Shown here: in pieces, positions 22,801 through 33,179 of the stretch
Numbering within the stretch: the first letter of the stretch is position 1
Layout of the letters: each line of letters starts with the position of its first letter
Program-made: the position numbers and the translations under genes
Notes under the pieces: model-generated
Database searches by the model: none
What the model was told of the DNA's origin: nothing
Seen by the model: only the letters and a program-made list of their open reading frames with translations
Assembly: GCA_907165065.1 (NCBI GenBank)
Contig: OU015541.1
Location: 12,391,001 to 12,455,000 of the forward strand
Direction: 5' to 3'
Length of the DNA: 64,000 nucleotides
From: Caprimulgus europaeus
Lineage: Eukaryota; Chordata; Aves; Caprimulgiformes; Caprimulgidae

Positions 22801-25800
22801 GGAGAAAGTGGAGTCATCTTTGGATTCTGTACCTTTTACAACTGCACTTTGTAAATTGCTACCTGCCAAGGAGTAAGAGCTCATCTGCTCCCCACATAGA
22901 CTGTCCCTCCTGATTTGTAGATGCTGGACAAACTCTCTATCTGCTTGGTATGGTTATTTGTTGCTATTTTAGGATTAGAAATCGGTCACTGAACTTCCTG
23001 ACTGAAAATCCTGAAAGTAGGATTTGCTTATGGATATCAAGAAGAAATGCTGATTAAATGACCTCTCCAGCAATTGCCACAGTAGTTTCTTGAGGTCTAT
23101 TAGTAATGGATGTCTTAAGTCTCTTCCCCTCTTTTTTAGGCTCTACTTGAGTTTCTCAGCAAAGTGGTTGCCAGGGAGAACCACAACAAAATGAACCTCT
23201 GGAATGTTTCCACAGTCATGGCCCCAAACCTCTTCATGCACAAAGGGCTGCCAAACAAGATCCCTGAAGGGAAGGAGAAGCAGCTGGCAGAGGGGGCAGC
23301 TGATGTTGTGAGGATGATGATCCATTACCAGGATTTGCTCTGGACAGTAAGTTGTGTTGGTGTTGTGTGGCATGGTGTAGCAGTGTCTTGTTCTGCCTAG
23401 AATTAAAATAAGACAAGGGACAGTCTTGGAAAATTCAGAGAAGTTAAATGTCTGCAGGCAAAACCTCTGGCTGAGATCCAAGACTACCTGTTTCCAAAGA
23501 ACTTGGATATTTTGTCTATTCAAGGAGCTTCATAAAGTGATATTTAAGTTCTTAAATGCCATCTTAACCTCTACTTGATTTAATTCCTATCTTACTCTTT
23601 CTTCCCTTCCCAGGTCTCCTCTTTTCTGGTAGCTCAAGTGAGAAAACTGAATGAGAGCAATAGCAAAAAGTACCAATTTTGTGACAAGCGAATTAAAAAC
23701 CTGCTGCGGAAGATTCATGCTGATAAAGACAAGGTGGAAAAGAACCAGGCAGAGGTGAGTCAGGACTTGGACAAAGTGGGCCAATAACAAACTGTTATGA
23801 AGGGTAACAGTGTCAAATGCTTTCTCATTGGGAGTGGTTCCATGAGAATTTGGATGAGAACTATGAGGAGTGATGCTCTTTGCAAAGTAAGAGGGAGAAA
23901 AATCTGCAGAACTATGAGAAACAGCTGCCCAGAGCCTTTTGGCCAGGCTGTGGCATCCAACAGCAAGTGTGCTACACAAATTTCAGGCTACAAACCACTT
24001 GGTTGAGATGCTGCATTGTGGCAGTAGAAGGGGGAAGAGACTAGAAGCAGAAATGCTGTTTTTTATCTCACATGAAGAGTAGAACTCACATGGCTCTAGA
24101 TTCCCAGATATGTCTGCTGTGGTAAAGGCAGAATTATTTTCATGAAGTTAAAGAAAAAATTTGAGGCTATTAGCATAGTGTAAAAGTACATTTTCCTATC
24201 TTTTTTTTTTTTTTTTTCCCCTCCATAATGCTGCTGATCTGTATGGGAGGGTTTGAGGATGAGGTTCTTGCCACTGCAAAGGAGAGAATTACCTTCCTGG
24301 ATAAATGAAAAGTTTCTACTCCTCCTTGTGTTGGTGCAAACTGAGATTTTTTTTTTTAAACAGATATTACCATCAGATCTATTTGTGTATTAAAGTTGGG
24401 AAAAGATCCTTTGAGTCATTCTGCCTTTTTTTTTGGTTGCCACTGTTAGCTGAGTCTGTGGCAGTTCCATCATCCAGTGCTGGATTTTAAGTATTGCATT
24501 GCAGTGGTGCTGCAACTGGGATGCTCGAAGGACATGAGCTAGATGGAGCCAGGAGGTAGAAATAATACATTGAAAGCTTGAATCTGAGTAACTGAAGGAG
24601 AGTTTGTGTTCTCACAAGACTGGACATCCCCTGCCTTTCTAGATGAATTGGGAACTGAGGACATGGGCCTAAAATTTGGCTTGTTAAGGCTGCATGTCAC
24701 TGTTGAAGATGCTCTTGCTGCAGAAAGGCAACTCTGGTGTAGGCAGTTAAACAGACGACTCAATGCAGTCACAGGGATGAGCCAAGGCTTAGAACAGAGC
24801 TAAAGCTACTTCCTAATGGTCCTGGTGCTCAGCTCTGCTTTTGCAAAAGCTTTGGGATTGCACAATTAACTTGCTGCAGATCAGACCTTGTTAGAACAGT
24901 GCAGCGTTTTCCACAAGAGCTCTGAGAATTTACTTTCCAAAGCAGCTGATGAAAACAGTCTTGAGCAAAGAGGACTGGGATGCTGCTCTGTGGTGGCTCA
25001 GTGCTTCCTTTGTTTTGAAACTACCTTTCTGAAATGCAGTCGACTGCAATTCAACTGTCTCAAGTCCTTTTTTCAGTACTTTAAATGAATTCCAGAGGAG
25101 TTTATCAGACTTGGGCAAAACTATTTGTCAAAATTTATTCAAACAAATCCTATTTTCACCAGACTTGCACTGCTTCTCCTGCCAGTGCTGTGTTTGAACA
25201 GCAGAGAGCACCAGCGCACGCTGCTGGAGAGCAGTGCTTGTCTCCACAGCCACAGCACCAAGGCACAGATGTTTTCTTTATGATGCTCACCTTGATGCTT
25301 CTATAAGCTTCCAGCCTGTAGTATGTATGGGATAAGAAACAAACCTCTGAAGAGGTGCCTGGATAGGTTTATTTCTTCACTCTCCAATCTGTTTTGGAGC
25401 TAAAAACTTGATGTTTTAGCTGATAACAATGACTTTCTTTAAGCACTTTCTTGTTTTTGCCTCTCTGCCTGCCTTGTTCAGCCTTCCAAGATTGTGAAGG
25501 TCCATGCTTCGCTTCTCCTGAAGGATTCGCTGGAGGTGCATTTGAACAATGCAACCAGAGTTGTTGATGTCTTGAGGCAGTTTCAAAAGAACCTGTGCCA
25601 GAATGGCTGGAATATTGTTAACACTGTCAACCTCCTCAAGTGGTAAATGGCTTTTTCTCTGCTTTGAAAAAGAACAAAACATAAAAAAAAAACCAAAACA
25701 AAGGTACCTGGTGGTTTAGTTGCTGTTTTCCTGTCTGTTGGCAGAGCTGATGTGGTGGCCCAGTGAGCTGTTAAAGACTGTTTACTGTTCCTCTATTCTA

Positions 25801-28307
25801 AGTTTTGGAAATAGTGTGTTGGATGGGGCAGGCAAATGTTATTTCATCTGGGTGATTCCATCCCTGTGCTCAGGCTGTTAGGAGGTCAGTGGTCCCTTCT
25901 GGGCTGCTGGATGGCAAGTGAACTGTAGCAGCCTTGCAGAAAGGAAAGTAGAATAACATTGACCCTCTAAAACAAACCCTCTCTAGCTCTTCTGGATAAA
26001 AATATCACCTGTGTACATTCTTTTCCTGGAGTAGTATTTCCAATGTGTGTATACTAATAATAGAGATTTGCTAAAATAAGCTCTGCAATTCTCTCCTGTC
26101 CTCCAGTGGTGAATTGCTGAAATAACCTAAACAATGAACAGAAGAATTCCTGCCCCTCTCTGTCACCATGCCTGCCGACTGTATTTAGTAGGTAAAGCAT
26201 TAGTGCATCTCCTGACTGTGTCCCTGAGCAGGAGATGTCTAGACAAGGAGGGTGGATAGGAAATTGGCTGAATATGGGTCAGCTGGTGTCTCACTAACAA
26301 GATACTGCAGCTGCCAAAGTCTTCTCGCAGATGAGCTTCTCTTGAGGAGGCCATCAGTTCTAGAGGAATGCTGCCAATGAACTTGGTATTTATGCCTGTT
26401 GTCTTCCTCCAGAAAAGTTAGTGTTCAGATACATTGTGCTTCTTGCTCCCAGTGAGGAATATCTATCTGCCTTGGTTTCTTTTTTCTAATTTTGGGTGTC
26501 CTTTTCAACAGCTGTGCTGTTCAGGAGGATCAGCAAGGTCTCTGTACCATGGCCTGTAGCTTCCTTGACCATTACTGGCCTCTGAACCATAAACAATTCT
26601 TTTGGAAGAAACAGCACTAAACTCCCTAACCTGCCTTTTGCAGAGCTTTAACTTCAGTGTATTTTTCTTTCTGCAGTAACAACACAATGGAGTGCACAAA
26701 CTTGCTCCTGTATGAAGTGGGGGGGAATATTGGTAAGTCTGGATGGCAACTGAAGATAAGAACTCTGATATCCAGTTTTTAGTCTTAACTTGTCTTAGGA
26801 GGACTTATAGAAAGGATGAGATTTGGAGGGGGGGGATTCAGAAGTTGGAAGGCAAATGGACACGTGTGGGTTAACCTCACCTGCAGCAGAGAGCACCTGT
26901 CAAAGCTCTTGGGTTGGTGGTTCATGTGTCTTCCAGCCATTGCTGCAAAGCCTTTGAGTGCAAGGGTGTGGGGAGGTGGAAGCCTGGACTTCAAAATTAC
27001 TTAACATTAATGGATCTTATTCAGAAGCTGCTTATGAAGAAAAGTGTAAACCCAAGAGCCCAAAAGACAGAGACATGCAAAACTTTGTCCAGCTTAAAAC
27101 CAACCAAAGCTCCCATTGTGTTAAACGTACCATGTTAAACTCCCCCTCCCCTTACATGCTTGCACTTAAGTGTAGAGCTTAAAACCATAACTACCTGCAT
27201 CTAAGTAAAGGGAAACTTAATTCTGTGCAGTAGGCTTTTAATTGTGTGCTTCTCATCCGGGCTTTAATTAAGTGTGGTAGGCTGGCACATGGCATCTGTG
27301 CTAATGGCTGGCAGCTCATGGAAAATGGAGAAGAATCCTTATCCCCTTGTTCTAGCTGCTTCTGGAGACTGTTGGTTACTGGAGTGCTTTGGCTGCCTCT
27401 TAGTATTGCTCTTTACTACTACATCTGTAGAAGAAAAGCTCTGTCATTGGAAACAACTCAGTCCCTGGATTTGTTCCCTAACATATTTCATCATTGTTTT
27501 CAAGTGCTAAAGTTATTGAGTATTAGAGTACCTTTCCACATGGATCAAAGCTTGGGCTTAATATAGTTTTAAGAAACATACATTTATTTTAACATAAATA
27601 ACTATAACTTTTTCAGATTTGTGGAAACACTTCTGAATGGTTGTGATATTGAAATTCACAGAACCACAGACTGGTTTGGGTTGGAAAGGACCTTAAAGCT
27701 CATCCAGTTCCAATCCCCCTGCCATCAGCAGGGACACCTTCCACTAGACCAGGTTGCTCAAAGCCTCATCCAACCTGGCCGAGAACACTTCCAGGGAGGA
27801 GCAGCCACAGCTTCTCTGGGCAACCTGGGCCAGTGTCTCACCACCCTCACAGGGAAGAATTTTTTCCTCATATCTAATCTAAACCTCCCCTCTTTCAGCT
27901 TAAAGCCATTTCCCCTTGTTCTATCATTAACTGCCCTTATAAAAAGTCCCTCCCCAGGGATGTGAATTAACGTGAAAAATAAATTTTTTTTTTGGGGGGG
28001 AGGGTGTGTGTGTAAAAAAAAAAAAAAACCACAAAAAAAAAAAAAACCCCAAAACCCCCAACAACAACAAAACCAAACCAATCTCATACAACCTAAATCA
28101 ACACCTGAAAAAACCCCACACAACCAAAATGGAAAACCTAACAACTGTAGGACTAAGGATATAAATTATATTTTTTTTCTGAATCTCTTGTTTTTGGTAG
28201 GTGAGCATTGCCTGGACCCAGACACTTACCTCTTAGACTTGTACCACATCAATCCTCACGCCGAGTGGATAATTAAGCAAAACCCATCTTATCCTCGGAT
28301 GTTCTAA
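10666..28307 (+). CDS. ARHGAP40: Rho GTPase-activating protein, ARHGAP40-like (14 coding exons, whole gene span)
   Basis: Joining 10666-10846, 15553-15773, 18494-18569, 19155-19306, 19932-20097, 20453-20544, 20666-20743, 21008-21167, 21884-21966, 23140-23346, 23614-23754, 25482-25642, 26677-26732 and 28201-28307 gives 1881 bases and 626 residues with no stop. Proteins of this family stimulate GTP hydrolysis by Rho-type GTPases and so switch them off. The N-terminus has [17 protein letters not shown] (24-40) and a basic RSRRRKNK patch (111-118). The RhoGAP domain spans about 268-470, with the candidate arginine finger R313 in [18 protein letters not shown] (350-359) and MAPNLF (430-435). The C-terminus carries the family motif [18 protein letters not shown] (584-601). 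The layout matches ARHGAP18, ARHGAP28 and ARHGAP40. I choose ARHGAP40 for the short N-terminus and overall length near the human protein, as I recall them; the family is certain, the paralogue probable. No pH, C2 or other accessory domain is seen. Confidence 0.85.
11716..11800 (-). repeat. CR1 LINE 3' fragment, first tandem unit
   Basis: 'ataggattgttggggttgga' followed by 'agggaccattaaagg' and 'tcaaccccctt' is reverse-complement CR1 3' end. It is truncated after about 85 bases. Confidence 0.85.
11855..11968 (-). repeat. CR1 LINE 3' fragment, second tandem unit
   Basis: 'ggaatcacagaatggtttga' begins a CR1 tail nearly matching the one 139 bases upstream, including the uncommon 'gaccattaaagg'. 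It extends slightly further, to 'gatgaggttgctcagagc'. Confidence 0.87.
14141..15142 (-). other. long antisense open reading frame, unknown
   Basis: An ATG-initiated frame of 333 codons lies antisense in intron 1. The deduced product has a hydrophobic run [20 protein letters not shown] that derives from AT-rich simple sequence, and a low-complexity [10 protein letters not shown] from a TA microsatellite. There is no recognisable domain. Length alone makes it notable for AT-rich DNA, but composition argues against a real protein. Confidence 0.15.
14547..14560. repeat. (TA)n microsatellite
   Basis: About six TA units precede 'cgaagg'. They lie within the antisense open frame and encode its SIYIY segment. 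Confidence 0.85.
15553..15773 (+). CDS. ARHGAP40: coding exon 2 (residues 61-134)
   Basis: It encodes an acidic start, then [31 protein letters not shown] and the basic RSRRRKNK patch, ending in VRDVRDIFG. All are recognisable ARHGAP18-family N-terminal blocks. The acceptor is a tandem CAGCAG: use of the first CAG would start the exon at 15550 and add one residue (Gln-Glu-Ala-Glu instead of Gln-Glu-Glu). The first 170 bases are much richer in GC and CpG than any other exon. The donor is 'gag|gtgtgt', phase 0. Confidence 0.9.
16876..16907. promoter_or_regulatory. paired octamer (ATTTGCAT) motifs
   Basis: ATTTGCAT occurs exactly at 16876-16883 and 16890-16897, 14 bases apart, followed by 'atatgcaa'. 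This is the consensus for POU-domain factors. It may simply be a 14-bp tandem duplication. Confidence 0.25.
17252..17285. repeat. perfect 15-bp inverted repeat, 4-nt loop
   Basis: gttaagctcatggct (17252-17266) is the exact reverse complement of agccatgagcttaac (17271-17285), separated by actc. It lies in an intron of the ARHGAP gene and would fold as a tight hairpin in the pre-mRNA. Confidence 0.96.
18494..18569 (+). CDS. ARHGAP40: coding exon 3 (residues 135-160)
   Basis: This short exon ([20 protein letters not shown] and a few more residues) lies in the variable linker before the conserved region. Phases match both neighbours: it enters in phase 0 and leaves in phase 1 at 'agaga|agtaag'-type sequence, with GT at 18570. 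Support is from phase and splice sites rather than from strong conservation. Confidence 0.75.
19155..19306 (+). CDS. ARHGAP40: coding exon 4 (residues 160-210)
   Basis: It encodes a linker including [18 protein letters not shown], which resembles the INLEVSFAEQAL-type block of ARHGAP18. The acceptor is a tandem TAGCAG: starting at 19155 gives Thr-Glu-Thr-Gln and starting at 19158 gives Lys-Thr-Gln. Both are in frame and differ by one residue. The donor is 'aact|gtaagc', phase 0. Confidence 0.85.
19932..20097 (+). CDS. ARHGAP40: coding exon 5 (residues 211-265)
   Basis: It encodes the highly conserved pre-RhoGAP block [20 protein letters not shown] followed by [19 protein letters not shown]. 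The exon lies between a 'cccttag' acceptor and an 'acag|gttagt' donor and ends in phase 1. Confidence 0.95.
20453..20544 (+). CDS. ARHGAP40: coding exon 6 (residues 266-296)
   Basis: This is the start of the RhoGAP domain: [20 protein letters not shown], then the KVPLLLQ helix. 'FGVPL' is the usual domain entry in RhoGAP proteins. Splice sites are 'gttgtag' and 'ggca|gtaagt', ending in phase 0. Confidence 0.95.
20666..20743 (+). CDS. ARHGAP40: coding exon 7 (residues 297-322), arginine finger
   Basis: [20 protein letters not shown] followed by SQTRIK is the signature RhoGAP segment. R313 occupies the position of the catalytic arginine finger that is inserted into the GTPase active site, so the protein is predicted to be catalytically competent. 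The exon is symmetric (phase 0-0, 78 bases): skipping it would remove the catalytic arginine without a frameshift. Confidence 0.96.
21008..21167 (+). CDS. ARHGAP40: coding exon 8 (residues 323-375)
   Basis: It contains the [14 protein letters not shown] helix (350-363), whose Lys and Arg are invariant in RhoGAP domains and contact the finger loop or the GTPase. The donor is 'acaaa|gtgagt', phase 1. Confidence 0.96.
21884..21966 (+). CDS. ARHGAP40: coding exon 9 (residues 376-403)
   Basis: It encodes [20 protein letters not shown], the RhoGAP helix that precedes the 'L..LL.FL' helix. It lies between a 'cctcctttag' acceptor and an 'aaag|gtaact' donor and restores phase 0. Confidence 0.95.
23140..23346 (+). 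CDS. ARHGAP40: coding exon 10 (residues 404-472)
   Basis: It carries the [10 protein letters not shown] helix, NKM (419-421) and VMAPNLF (429-435). The Asn of 'APNL' is conserved for GTPase contact across RhoGAP domains. The domain ends near HYQDLLWT. The exon is 207 bases long and symmetric in phase 0. Confidence 0.96.
23614..23754 (+). CDS. ARHGAP40: coding exon 11 (residues 473-519)
   Basis: It follows the RhoGAP domain with [15 protein letters not shown], then a very basic, probably helical stretch ([20 protein letters not shown]). The equivalent ARHGAP18 region is also Lys-rich. The exon is symmetric (141 bases). Confidence 0.92.
23755..26676 (+). other. ARHGAP40: introns 11-12 around exon 12
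   Basis: The introns 23755-25481 and 25643-26676 contain poly(T) tracts (24200-24218, 24350) and an A-rich stretch after 25680. A + strand open frame at 24606-24803 has no family match and no usable splice pair. Confidence 0.7.
25482..25642 (+). CDS. ARHGAP40: coding exon 12 (residues 520-572)
   Basis: It encodes [20 protein letters not shown] followed by a helical stretch, matching the C-terminal 'IRVQAPHLSKVSMAIQL' block position of ARHGAP18. The acceptor is 'ccttgttcag' and the exon ends in phase 2 ('aagtg|gtaaat'). Confidence 0.9.
26677..26732 (+). CDS. ARHGAP40: coding exon 13 (residues 573-592)
   Basis: This 56-base exon encodes [20 protein letters not shown] (the last residue is split). 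'LYEVGGNIG' is a hallmark of the ARHGAP18/28/40 C-terminus. Acceptor 'tttctgcag', donor 'attg|gtaagt'. Confidence 0.93.
27653..27960 (-). repeat. CR1 LINE 3' fragment, about 308 bp
   Basis: It begins 'attcacagaaccacagactg' and runs through 'gaccttaaagctcatccag', 'gaagaattttttcctcatat' and 'tttccccttgttctatc', all reverse-complement CR1 3' region. It is antisense to the ARHGAP gene and 240 bases upstream of its last exon. Confidence 0.93.
27981..28080. repeat. homopolymer tract: T10-G7, (GT)n, poly(A), A/C-rich
   Basis: A T10 run is followed by seven G, a short GT repeat, two poly(A) runs of 14-15, then 'ccccaaaaccccca' and CAA repeats. Such tracts are prone to assembly error and to slippage. 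Confidence 0.9.
28201..28307 (+). CDS. ARHGAP40: coding exon 14, C-terminus and stop (residues 592-626)
   Basis: It encodes [20 protein letters not shown] followed by EWIIK and a short tail ending RMF, then TAA at 28305. This matches the 'ERCLDDDTY...NPNAEWVIK' end of ARHGAP18. The acceptor 'tttttggtag' is followed at once by GTGAGC, which itself looks like a donor. Confidence 0.95.
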
Positions 28308-30500
28308 GGAAAGCACAAGCAAAATGAAGCATTTGGTGGAAGTTTTTGGAAGGCATGAAAAAGCTAGAGAGATGTGTTCAGACTGGACAATGCTTGTGTC
28401 TTTGAAGGAAAAGCAGCTTTATTTACTACTACTTCCATGGCAGCTGGCTGTCAGAGTACACGAGCCTACACTCTAGCCGGGGTGTTGACACCAGACAACA
28501 GTTGTTATGTAGCAGAGTTTTCAGGGAGAATGGTCCTTCTTAAACAAAATATCTCCCCAGAACAAACCCTGCAAACAAAGCTACAGTGATTGCACAGCAA
28601 AGATGGAACTTTAGAGGAGAAACATTGTCTTGAAGCTGGTAGGAGATACCTGTTTCTTCTGGATTTACTCTTTCTTTTGTTCACATCCACAGTCAAATGC
28701 TGCAGTGGTACTGATGACAACCCTTAAGTAAGATCCACTACTGATGGTTATACATCACCAGAAGAAGTTGTGATCCTGGGTTTTCTAATCAGATATCATT
28801 ACATCCTTTGAAGAATGAAAAAGGATGCTTCCAAAAAGGCCAGATGGAAAGTGAAACCCATGTCTGGTATTTAACAGCTACAGTTAAATACATATATGCA
28901 GCACAAGAAAATAACTTTCCTTGGAAAAAGGTATAGGATGGACAGCAAGCAGCCTTCCAGATGTACAGTGTGACAGGAGAGGTGCCTGTCCCGTACAGCT
29001 CCACTGGCACTGCAAAAACAAGTGTACAGGTTGCCACTGATGAGGATAAAACATCCATTGATTTTGCTGGACAGCCTCTATATCAAGGGATAACCACAGA
29101 AATATTCTGAAGTTAATTTGAGGTTTGTAATCTGACCTGGCCACGTGGACTGAACTTCTTTTTGGAAGACTCTGTATGAACATGTCTGTTAAAACCAAAA
29201 CAAAACCCACCAAGACAAAGCACCCCTAAGATGTGCAGTGGCTGAAGTAAGAGGTCCATGCCTGTATTGGGTGGCACAGTGGGTGCTGAATTGAGCCTTT
29301 ACCTCTCTGGCTACACGTTTTCATCCCACCCACCACAGTGTGATCACTGAAGTCTGGAGAGATGAGGGTGGAGCAGAACGCTTGCACCCTGCTTCACTGC
29401 ATCATCATCCCCTGACCTCGGCTCAAATTAGACTGTGCTGGTGGAGGAGGAGTGCAGAAATGTTGTTTTCCTTTGTGGTGATGCTGAAATACCTCATGTG
29501 AGGGAACCTACTATGCAGTTAAAGGACATGGAACATGCACCATTTCTGAAAACCCTGATGTCTTTATACACACTGTTTTTAAACACTGTTGGATATTTAT
29601 TCGTGTGGCAGAAGCAGGGCTGCCCTGCAAGTGTGTACTCACAAGTATTTCATTTGCCAAGTCTTAGCTGCACTACAGTGACAATCTCCAGTATTATTGC
29701 TTTTGTTTAACTGAATTTGTTTCCATTGCAGCCTGAATTTTCCCTCCTCTGTTTTGTTTTGGTTTGTTTTTCTTTTCCCCCCTCAGGCTGATGTGTAGCT
29801 ATCCCTGTTCATTATCTCCAAGTCTTAGTTCCTATTGTCAGGGCACTTCATTCTGTGGTTTGTCTGTGTGGTTAAATTCTCCTGGTGTGAAGCTCCTTGA
29901 GGAACAGGTGAGCCATAGTCCATATTCTTTGTAACCTGTTGTGAATACTGTATGAGTGGTGCTGATGTCTTGAGATGATGCACATGTGAAAGAGTCTGTC
30001 TATTTTTTAAGAGGGAGTCTGTCTACTTTTATTGGTTGAGGTGATGCAGGTGCACTGACTGGTGGGATCATCTTCATAGCTGTTTTTTTAAGAACATATA
30101 ATAGAAACTTGCAAAAAACCCACCTCCCTCCCTAAACGCTACAGAACCCCAGTGTCAAGACTTCTTGAGGTGCCTCTGTTTTATAGGGCTTAAGCTCTGC
30201 CTAAAAGGGCTCGATTCTTATCCTTGAGGATGTGTGCTCTGTGTCTCTTGAAAGATCAAGCTGCTCTAAAATTGGGTGTTAAAAATTGAAGGTACCTACT
30301 CACTCCTCACTTCTGGAAATCTGTGTTGCAGTGATGGAGCTTAGAAAAGAGCAAATGCCAGAGATGTGATACTGTAAGAAATCCTGAACTCACAAAGGTC
30401 TCGGTGGGAGAGACAGAAGAAACTGTTTGTAACCTAAATTGCATCCCTGCAAATCGCATGACACTGTATTTTTGTCCACCCTTCCTATACTGGATGTTTT

Positions 30501-30506
30501 ATTAAA
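30501..30506 (+). terminator. ARHGAP40: alternative poly(A) signal ATTAAA
   Basis: ATTAAA lies in 'gttttattaaacatactgg'. It is the commonest variant signal and would give a 3'UTR of about 2.2 kb. Confidence 0.35.
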
Positions 30507-30863
30507 CATACTGGCTTCCCTGCATATGAGGGGGAAATGCTACCTCACTGCTTCTGTAACCAACAAATGAGTGGGGTTTTTGGATCACCAAATAATGTGA
30601 ACCAGTGCTGTGAAAAACAAGGTTGGTGGGAGATTCTCATGAGACAAGTACCAGTTCTCAAATATGAAAGGAAATGTTAAAAAAATAATCATCTCTTTTT
30701 CACGATGGATATGCTTTTTTATTTTTTTCCTATCTTTATACCAAAAACATAAGTATGAATTTTTCAGTCATTGATGTGCAACCTACTTCTGAATACTGTC
30801 TTTTAATAACTTTTTTTTACAAATTTTTAATTCTGTATTTAAAATTCATTTAGCCAATGAAAC

Positions 30864-30869
30864 AATAAA
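30864..30869 (+). terminator. ARHGAP40: poly(A) signal AATAAA
   Basis: It is a canonical hexamer in 'gaaacaataaaaatacag', the only AATAAA I see between the stop codon and this point. Cleavage is expected 10-30 bases downstream. Confidence 0.65.
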
Positions 30870-30890
30870 AATACAGTAAAATTTCTTGGC

Positions 30891-33179
30891 TCCAGTTTCA
30901 TTAGTGGCTCAAAATAAGCATGGTGACACCACGTCTGTGGATGCCAGCAGGATTTGCCTCGTGCCTGAAAAGGGCTGTAGCTGGGGTCTGAGTGTGACAG
31001 GGGTCCTATGTTACAGCTTCAGGAGAAGTTCCTCTTTGGGTGATCCTGTGGGTTAGCTTTGAAAGAACAATCCAGGAGGAGGAAGTCAGTGTTGGGTTTA
31101 GAAAGCCCAGAGAAAGGTTTGGAGCTGGTGGCTTGACAGGGGCTGAAGGTCTGTTTGTAGGCACCAAGGATGTGTGAATTCTGAAGAGGGAAGAGCTGTT
31201 GTTAAAGATTTAAGCTTGAGGAAGGGCAGATATTTATGTCCCATGAGAAGTCCTCACCCCCTCAGTCCCTTCTCAGTTGTGCTGTGCTCAGTAACACACG
31301 TGCTGGCAGGACTAGCCAAGTTGGCCAAGAAAATAGGAATGCAGTCTGACTCTCTGGGTAAATTGTGACTAATATTTTAGTGTTCAGTAGTCAGTGATGA
31401 CATGTGGCATAAAGCCTCTCTTATTTGTCTAAAAACAGCAGCAGCCTGTCCAGTATTACCGACAGAAAACCAGGAGCTGCTCTCCTATCCAGAAACAAAG
31501 GGGAAGGGAGGAGGATCCAAGCAGCTTTAGAAAGCTTTCAGAGCAATTATCTGAGGAAAACACCAGTTTATCAAACTCATTTCACCCATTCATCTTCAGC
31601 AGTATCAAAGTGCTAATCTCTCCCATCCCCAGGGGCATTTTTTGATTGATCATTACACAGCTCTCTCCCCTGCTCAGAACAAAAGCCCACTATTTATTCT
31701 GTATGCAACTTAAAGTCGGGTGTGCTGAGATAACAGGACATAGCATAAAAGAATCTTGCAAATGCTGGTTAAACATATTTGTGGATGAAGTGGGACTCAA
31801 ATATCACATATTAAAAAAAAAATGACTTGCTTCAGGGAAAAAAGTCTTTGCAGAAATACAGGGTCTTCACAGGAGCAAACAAAGCTTCAACCCTTGGAAG
31901 GAAAAGCTGTAGGAAAACAACTGAATACACTTCCTGGAGCAAAGTAAGTAAATTATGTCAAATACTGCTGTAAACAAAATAGTTGCATTTGATTAATGCT
32001 CTTTCTTTCCCCTAGTGCACTCCTCAGTGCTGAAAACAAGATAAATGACATCTGTGTTTTTGCATGCTGGAGATCGAAGTTCTCTCCCCATCCTGTCTGT
32101 TCTTCATTGCACACGAGGGTTCATATGTCCTCACTTTGGGGGGAAAAAATAAGAGGCCATAGTTCAATATCTTAAGTTATTAGAAAAGAAAACATGCAAC
32201 TTATCATCTAGGACACGGCCATGGCAGGATCAGTTCCTCCAGCCCTCCCCAGCCAGCTCTACTCCTCACAAACTCAGGCTTGTATGCTATTTCTTTTTTT
32301 AATGTGATGACAAAGACTTTCTCTGCTGAAGCAGCTTTGCATTGGCTGTCCCTTCCCAGTTCCTCAATGTCCCTGCAAAGGCAGGTGAGCTCACCTCCAA
32401 GGTGCTTCTCGCCAGCACCTGGACCTGGCAGGATCTACTGAGCTCAAGAGATTGAAACTTTTTTCCCCACATCGTGTTCTGTTATCTAGCTCTATCCAAG
32501 GGCTGGTCTAAAGAATGGAGATGGGAGAGGAAATCCCTTTTGTTCTTAGTCCTTGGAAGGGAACTTGGTGATGTTTCCATCTATCGGACCCTCCTGGCTG
32601 TCACTACTTGCCTGGTGGGTGAAGTTGAAGGAGTAAATAACTAGGGAATAAAAGAGAAAAGAGGAAGAAAACCAACAGAAATGGAGGATGTAGGTGTACC
32701 TGGGGAGGTTGTTTGGTTTTCTGTTTGTTTCACAGGGTTTGTAAGAGATGCAGGTGCACACAAGGTCTGCATCATCCCAAAACTTGTTCTTGGCAGGCTG
32801 TGGTAGAAACCTGCTCCAGCAGTTCCCCATCCTTTACTGGCTGAAAACCAAAGGCTGGTTTCCTTTGCCTTCAGCTTTTGCCAACCTGATGTGAGCCTTC
32901 AGCACTGAATGTTGGTCCACACACGTGGATGGATGCTCCAGGATGCTCCAAGCTGCACATGGACAGCTTGTCACTTGCATTGAAACGGAATGTTTTAAGC
33001 CTTCCTGAGAGTGTTAGAAGTCCTAAGGAGTGTGGTTATAGGTAACCCACCTGTGTTACCTCTGTCTCAGCTCCTTTTATGTGCCTTGTCAGTGCGGGTG
33101 AAGTTGCTCTTCTCTGTGCTGCTGACTCTGTAGTAAGCCTTCTCCGGACACAAGAGGCAGTCAGAAAGTGGAATAATTG
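30891..33179. other. intergenic, no gene seen
   Basis: The open frames here are short and without domains. No CR1 copy is recognised. Confidence 0.5.

Larger units (their letters stand above)
18570..23613 (+). other. ARHGAP40: introns 3-10 (121 to 1173 bases)
   Basis: The introns between 18570 and 23613 begin GT and end AG. Those longer than 300 bases (18570-19154, 19307-19931, 20098-20452, 21168-21883, 21967-23139) hold only short chance open frames and simple tracts, for example the GCT/poly(T) run near 22567-22602. No nested gene is seen. Confidence 0.8.
26733..28200 (+). other. ARHGAP40: intron 13, 1.5 kb, with CR1 and A/C-rich tract
   Basis: This last intron carries a 308-bp CR1 tail at 27653 and a homopolymer-rich stretch at 27981-28080, ending about 120 bases before the final acceptor. 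It has no gene content of its own. Confidence 0.8.
28308..30890 (+). other. ARHGAP40: 3' untranslated region
   Basis: The sequence after the TAA has no further splice framework and runs to an AATAAA at 30864. The last 250 bases are strongly AU-rich (poly-U runs at 30713-30728 and 30811-30820), as often seen near vertebrate mRNA ends. Short open frames inside it have no recognisable products. The 3' end is inferred, not observed. Confidence 0.65.

Noticed and set aside
24606..24803. Protein-like 65-codon open frame in intron 11
   Set aside because: It has no ARHGAP-family match and no usable acceptor/donor pair in frame. The flanking exons join perfectly without it.
28010..28060. Poly(A) run as a possible retrocopy tail
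   Set aside because: The adjacent CR1 is in the opposite orientation with its 3' end at 27653, and no processed gene body precedes the run, so it is simple sequence.
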